Origin: Cellvibrio sp. pealriver
Lineage (GTDB): Bacteria > Pseudomonadota > Gammaproteobacteria > Pseudomonadales > Cellvibrionaceae
Length of the DNA stretch: 64,000 nt
Direction of reading: 5' to 3'
Assembly: GCF_001183545.1 (NCBI RefSeq)
Contig: NZ_KQ236688.1
Location: 3,794,395-3,858,394, forward strand
In this document: positions 61,150 through 64,000 of the stretch, in pieces
Layout: each line of letters starts with the position of its first letter
How positions within the stretch are numbered: the stretch's first letter is position 1
Notes under the pieces: model-generated
Told to the model about the DNA's origin: nothing
Seen by the model: only the letters and a program-made list of their open reading frames with translations
The model's database searches: none
Position numbers and translations under genes: made by a program

Positions 61150-62124
61150 TCAACAATGTTTATAGGGCGAGGCAAGCGTAAGCTGGTCGCCTTTATAGAT
61201 TTTGAATTTTTCGCAGCCAAAGCGAATTTTGCCTCCGCGCCTTTCCAGCAAACATTGTTGCCCTGCGGTGTCGGGCAGGCTGTCGGCCAATTGTTTGCGT
61301 GCGCGGAAAATCTGAATATTCAGGTGCGTGCCATCAACTCCCAATTCGGCGGCGAGTTGGTCGGCATAGATCCAACCCTGGCTCTTGCTGTCCAGTCCGC
61401 GCTCGGCATCTTCGGCGCGGTGGCGGGCGAGCTGCAATAACAGGTAGTGATGGGTGCGCACTGCCAAATCCAATGTTTGTTGGTGATGCAATTCGAGCTG
61501 GGTAGTTTCTTCATCCATGCTCATATTAAAAATAAATTCGTAATCATTCAGATGGCGCGATGCTTTGGCTTCGGTTGGGCCGTAAATTTGCGCGCGCACA
61601 AATTGCCAGTGGCTGTGGCCGAATTGCACCAGATCGCCGTCGTTTAATTCTGGCTGCTCATGTTCATTTTGTTGGTGCAGGGCTTCGCAGTGCCATTGTT
61701 GGGTTTGCTCGTTGTAAAACACCGCGAGCTCCGGCTCGTTGGCATCGGGCAGCAAATGGTAGCGCGACAGGGTGATGGGGCGCAGTTGGTCTACCGGCTG
61801 GTCGAGTGGCCAGAGCATATCGGTCGGCGGGCTAAGGTCGGCGACGATAAACCCGGGGTCGGTCTGCTCGGCAAAATGGATTTCATCGTGGATGTTCAGA
61901 TCGCGGCTGTCGCCCTGGCTGAGGCTGATCCCATTGATCCAGGTGCCATTAAGACCGAGGTTTTTAATCCGCCATTGGCGACCGTTCCACTCAATAGCGG
62001 CATGCAGCTTGGACACATAGGGTTTATCGATATGCGTCTCCACACTGTTGGCGAGTCTGCCAAAGGTGTGGTGGGGTGCGAGAGGAAAGTGCGTCTTCGC
62101 AGCTACATCCAGCAAATAAGCCAT
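61150..62124 (-). CDS. FHA-domain protein with C-terminal winged-helix-like domain
   Basis: This 324-residue protein has an N-terminal FHA domain (FGRLANSVETHID, YVSKLHAAIEW, NLGLNGTWINGISL, about 20-90) holding the Gly-Arg, Ser/His and Asn residues that bind phosphothreonine. A middle segment has a second, weaker FHA-like pattern (LNDGDLVQFGHSHW). The C-terminal 120 residues (WIYADQLAAELGVDGTHLNIQIFRARKQL) resemble a winged-helix transcription-regulator domain. It is first gene of the FHA-kinase operon, so it probably responds to that kinase. Confidence 0.88.
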   Translation of the reverse strand: MAYLLDVAAKTHFPLAPHHTFGRLANSVETHIDKPYVSKLHAAIEWNGRQWRIKNLGLNGTWINGISLSQGDSRDLNIHDEIHFAEQTDPGFIVADLSPPTDMLWPLDQPVDQLRPITLSRYHLLPDANEPELAVFYNEQTQQWHCEALHQQNEHEQPELNDGDLVQFGHSHWQFVRAQIYGPTEAKASRHLNDYEFIFNMSMDEETTQLELHHQQTLDLAVRTHHYLLLQLARHRAEDAERGLDSKSQGWIYADQLAAELGVDGTHLNIQIFRARKQLADSLPDTAGQQCLLERRGGKIRFGCEKFKIYKGDQLTLASPYKHC

Positions 62125-62287
62125 AGTTTTTCCGCGTAAAAAGTCTGCAGTTAAAGGTCGTGGGTGCCGGTTTCAGTCGCTCCTTTAAGTGATTTCACCC
62201 TGCGCCTGTAATGTCGTGTAATTGCCTGTAATTGGCAGATCCTTATTTGGGCTATAGATTGCCACAAGATGCCGGCATTTTCCCAAT

Positions 62288-62330
62288 TTATTGTCCTATT
62301 TATTGTTTCGATTATTGTTCTGCTTATTGT
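62288..62330. repeat. Four TTATTGT heptamers at an exact 12-bp period
   Basis: TTATTGT starts at 62288, 62300, 62312 and 62324, with unrelated 5-base spacers. It lies 49-91 bases before the ATG of the next gene in a divergent promoter region. Conserved words with variable spacers suggest an array of binding sites rather than a simple slippage repeat. Confidence 0.6.
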
Positions 62331-62378
62331 TGCGATGAATTGATTGTAGACCGCACAGCTCTTGAGAGATAAAACGAG

Positions 62379-63590
62379 ATGGCCGCTATATTTGCCTTAT
62401 TTCAAGCTGCAATAAATTACAAGCCTGTCTCCCGGGCGATCCACAAGTTCAACCAATCGGCGACTGCCAAGTGGGTTCCGGTCAATAAAAGCTTCATCAG
62501 CCTGAATAAAATTATTCTGCGCGCGGCGGTAGAGCGCTTGGGGCTTGTTAATGTTGCGATCACCCTGCGCTGCGTTACTCATCAAGGGTATCGCCATTTA
62601 TTATTAGTCAATGATGAGCGCGATTTACAAATTGCCGCTGCTGGCCGTGTTGAAGATTTTATTATTTCCACCCAGGAGGCGAATGCATCGCCATTTGAAT
62701 ATTTTGATGCTGAAAGTGCAATCAGTTTGCCGCTCAACTTCAAACAGCCCCAAGGGCAACCGCAGCGGTTGGGGTATCTGGTCGCGCAAATTGCATCCGA
62801 TGCCCGCCTGAGTCGCGAGCAATTGGTGAAAGAATTGACGCTGGTTGCGGACGAAATTATCCGCACCATTGGTCGCTACCAAACCCGCTATCGCGCCATC
62901 CATATTTATGGTGACCAAAGTTATTGGGTGGGTAATAGCAAAGCATTGCGCCAGTTAGATCAACGGATCGATCAATTGGCCAAAGGGAGTCAACCGGTGC
63001 TGATCCGCGCTGACAAAGGCAGCGGTAAAGTGATTGCCGCGCGTTCGCTGCACTGTTTATCCCGTGCAGATACGGCTCCGTTTATCGAATCGGATTGCCG
63101 CGAATGGGAGCAGGGCGGTGCTGCAGGGATTTTGCAATCGCTGCATACCTACGCCAAAGGAGGCACCTTGTTCCTGCGCAATATCGATGTGTTGTCGCGC
63201 AGTGAATTCCAAGCGCTGTGTAATTTCTGGAAACACGCGGCAACCACCCGCTTTGATGATAGTTATAGCCTACGTTTGATTATGAGTCTGAGCCGCCAGA
63301 ATGTTGTGCTTGAGTCGTTTCAGGTGCAGTGGCTTGCGCAGCATACGCAAGAGTTATTGCTGCCCACGTTGCTTGATCGGCGCGACGATGTGCGCGATCT
63401 GGCGCAGTTTTACATCCGCGAATTTGCGCTCTCGTCTGAATTTGATCTCACTGAAGATGCCTGGCAGTTGCTGGAGTCCCATCACGAGTTGATCAATGTC
63501 GAGCAATTAAAAGTGCTGATCCAGGCGTTGTCGCTGACAACAGATGGCAAGCTGGTTTCCGCTGATGAGTTGCGCGCGGCACTTGCCTGA
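62379..63590 (+). CDS. Degenerate sigma-54-activator-like AAA protein
   Basis: This 403-residue protein has an N-terminal GAF-like half (about 30-185) followed by a shrunken AAA domain. Walker A reads RADKGSGKVIAARSLH (expected GExGTGKExIA), Walker B reads GGTLFLRNIDVLS (expected GGTLFLDEI), so the catalytic acidic pair is lost. The GAFTGA loop that contacts sigma-54 is missing between them. The sensor/arginine region LDRRDDVRDLAQFYIREF remains. There is no C-terminal DNA-binding helix-turn-helix. Transcription activation is therefore unlikely; a binding or scaffold role is more plausible. It is divergent from the FHA-kinase operon. Confidence 0.82.
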   Translation: MAAIFALFQAAINYKPVSRAIHKFNQSATAKWVPVNKSFISLNKIILRAAVERLGLVNVAITLRCVTHQGYRHLLLVNDERDLQIAAAGRVEDFIISTQEANASPFEYFDAESAISLPLNFKQPQGQPQRLGYLVAQIASDARLSREQLVKELTLVADEIIRTIGRYQTRYRAIHIYGDQSYWVGNSKALRQLDQRIDQLAKGSQPVLIRADKGSGKVIAARSLHCLSRADTAPFIESDCREWEQGGAAGILQSLHTYAKGGTLFLRNIDVLSRSEFQALCNFWKHAATTRFDDSYSLRLIMSLSRQNVVLESFQVQWLAQHTQELLLPTLLDRRDDVRDLAQFYIREFALSSEFDLTEDAWQLLESHHELINVEQLKVLIQALSLTTDGKLVSADELRAALA

Positions 63591-63789
63591 CCCTGCTGGT
63601 TTGTTCCCTGTTCTGCTACTTCCTTCAATCTGGTTTCTGCAGCCTGTTTTCTTGCTGCCTATTCGCCTGCAACCTGTTGCCTGATCGCCCTCCCGGTGTG
63701 TGGGGTGACGCTGGCTATTGCGCGAGGTTATACTGCCTCGTCTTTAATACTGCCCTGATGTAATGCGGGGTAATGCCGGATGCCTGGTT

Positions 63790-63966
63790 ATGAAAATTAC
63801 TGCTGCCTGTTTATTGTTCTGTATCGGCCTTGGTGGCTGTGGCCAAAAAGGGCCACTGTATTTGCCGCAGCCTGCAAAGCCGCAGCCAGAGGTATCCCAA
63901 CCCGATACACCCGAACCAACCCAACCCCGGCAGGATGAGTCTTCCTCATCTGCTGATCCAGCCTGA
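63790..63966 (+). CDS. lptM: LptM (YifL)-type small lipoprotein
   Basis: ATG 63790 gives a 58-residue lipoprotein with signal LGLGGC (Cys17) followed at once by GQKGPLYLP, the hallmark of YifL/LppL, now named LptM, which assists assembly of the LptD/E lipopolysaccharide translocon. The tail is Pro/Gln/Ser-rich and probably flexible. The frame runs back to a GTG at 63763, but ATG 63790 places the signal peptide correctly. In related bacteria lysA and dapF follow; they would lie past the window edge. Confidence 0.9.
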   Translation: MKITAACLLFCIGLGGCGQKGPLYLPQPAKPQPEVSQPDTPEPTQPRQDESSSSADPA

Positions 63967-64000
63967 TTTCTTTTCTGGTTTTTTGATCGAGATTTTTTAT

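Overview
The window looks like chromosome from a free-living, polysaccharide-degrading gammaproteobacterium close to Cellvibrio or another Cellvibrionaceae. This is an inference from gene content: secreted multi-domain GH5 and GH30 glycosidases with CBM6 modules and a poly-serine linker, three TonB-dependent receptors, a FecI/FecR pair, and the pseudomonad-like argH / algZ / algR neighbourhood. No rRNA, tRNA, CRISPR array or intact insertion sequence was recognised.

Layout. 1-3 kb: the 3' end of cysQ, a small unknown gene and a GAF-GGDEF-EAL protein. 3-10 kb: a TauE-like permease, moaA-moaB (molybdenum cofactor) and a cobA-nirB-nirD operon for assimilatory nitrite reduction with its own siroheme methyltransferase. 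That operon has a good sigma-54 promoter and inverted TGGTGC/GCACCA elements upstream. 10-17 kb: a periplasmic-binding-domain diguanylate cyclase, a divergent AraC/SDR pair, a SnoaL-like protein, a histidine-kinase-like protein that has lost its phospho-acceptor His, and a small secreted protein. 17.5-27 kb: a hybrid sensor kinase coupled to class I adenylate cyclase (cyaA), then argH and the divergent algZ-algR pair.

27-35.6 kb is a FecI-FecR-TonB receptor locus followed by a flavin-dependent tryptophan-halogenase-like protein, a SapC-like protein and a DUF6445-like protein with an HxD...H...R pattern like 2-oxoglutarate/Fe(II) oxygenases. The receptor gene is unusual: an STN signalling module is joined in frame to a complete receptor that still carries its own signal peptide, start codon and ribosome binding site. 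35.7-38.7 kb: a BLUF photoreceptor, a lipoprotein methyltransferase and a duplicated-domain secreted protein.

38.9-57.7 kb is a beta-glucan-type utilisation region: GH30, a GH5 lipoprotein, a TonB receptor, a second GH5, a membrane-anchored AraC regulator and another TonB receptor. It is interrupted at 47-51.5 kb by small membrane or secreted proteins, an antitoxin with a nonsense-mutated toxin, an AraC/GyrI regulator and a Fic protein flanked by near-identical hairpins. Clusters of CGAAC/GTTCG words lie upstream of both GH5 genes and one receptor and may be a shared operator.

57.8-63.6 kb is a signalling island: a Lys/Ala-tailed protein, a Ser/Thr kinase with TPRs, an FHA-winged-helix protein and, divergently, a degenerate sigma-54-activator-like ATPase behind a four-fold 12-bp repeat. 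The window ends with lptM (yifL).
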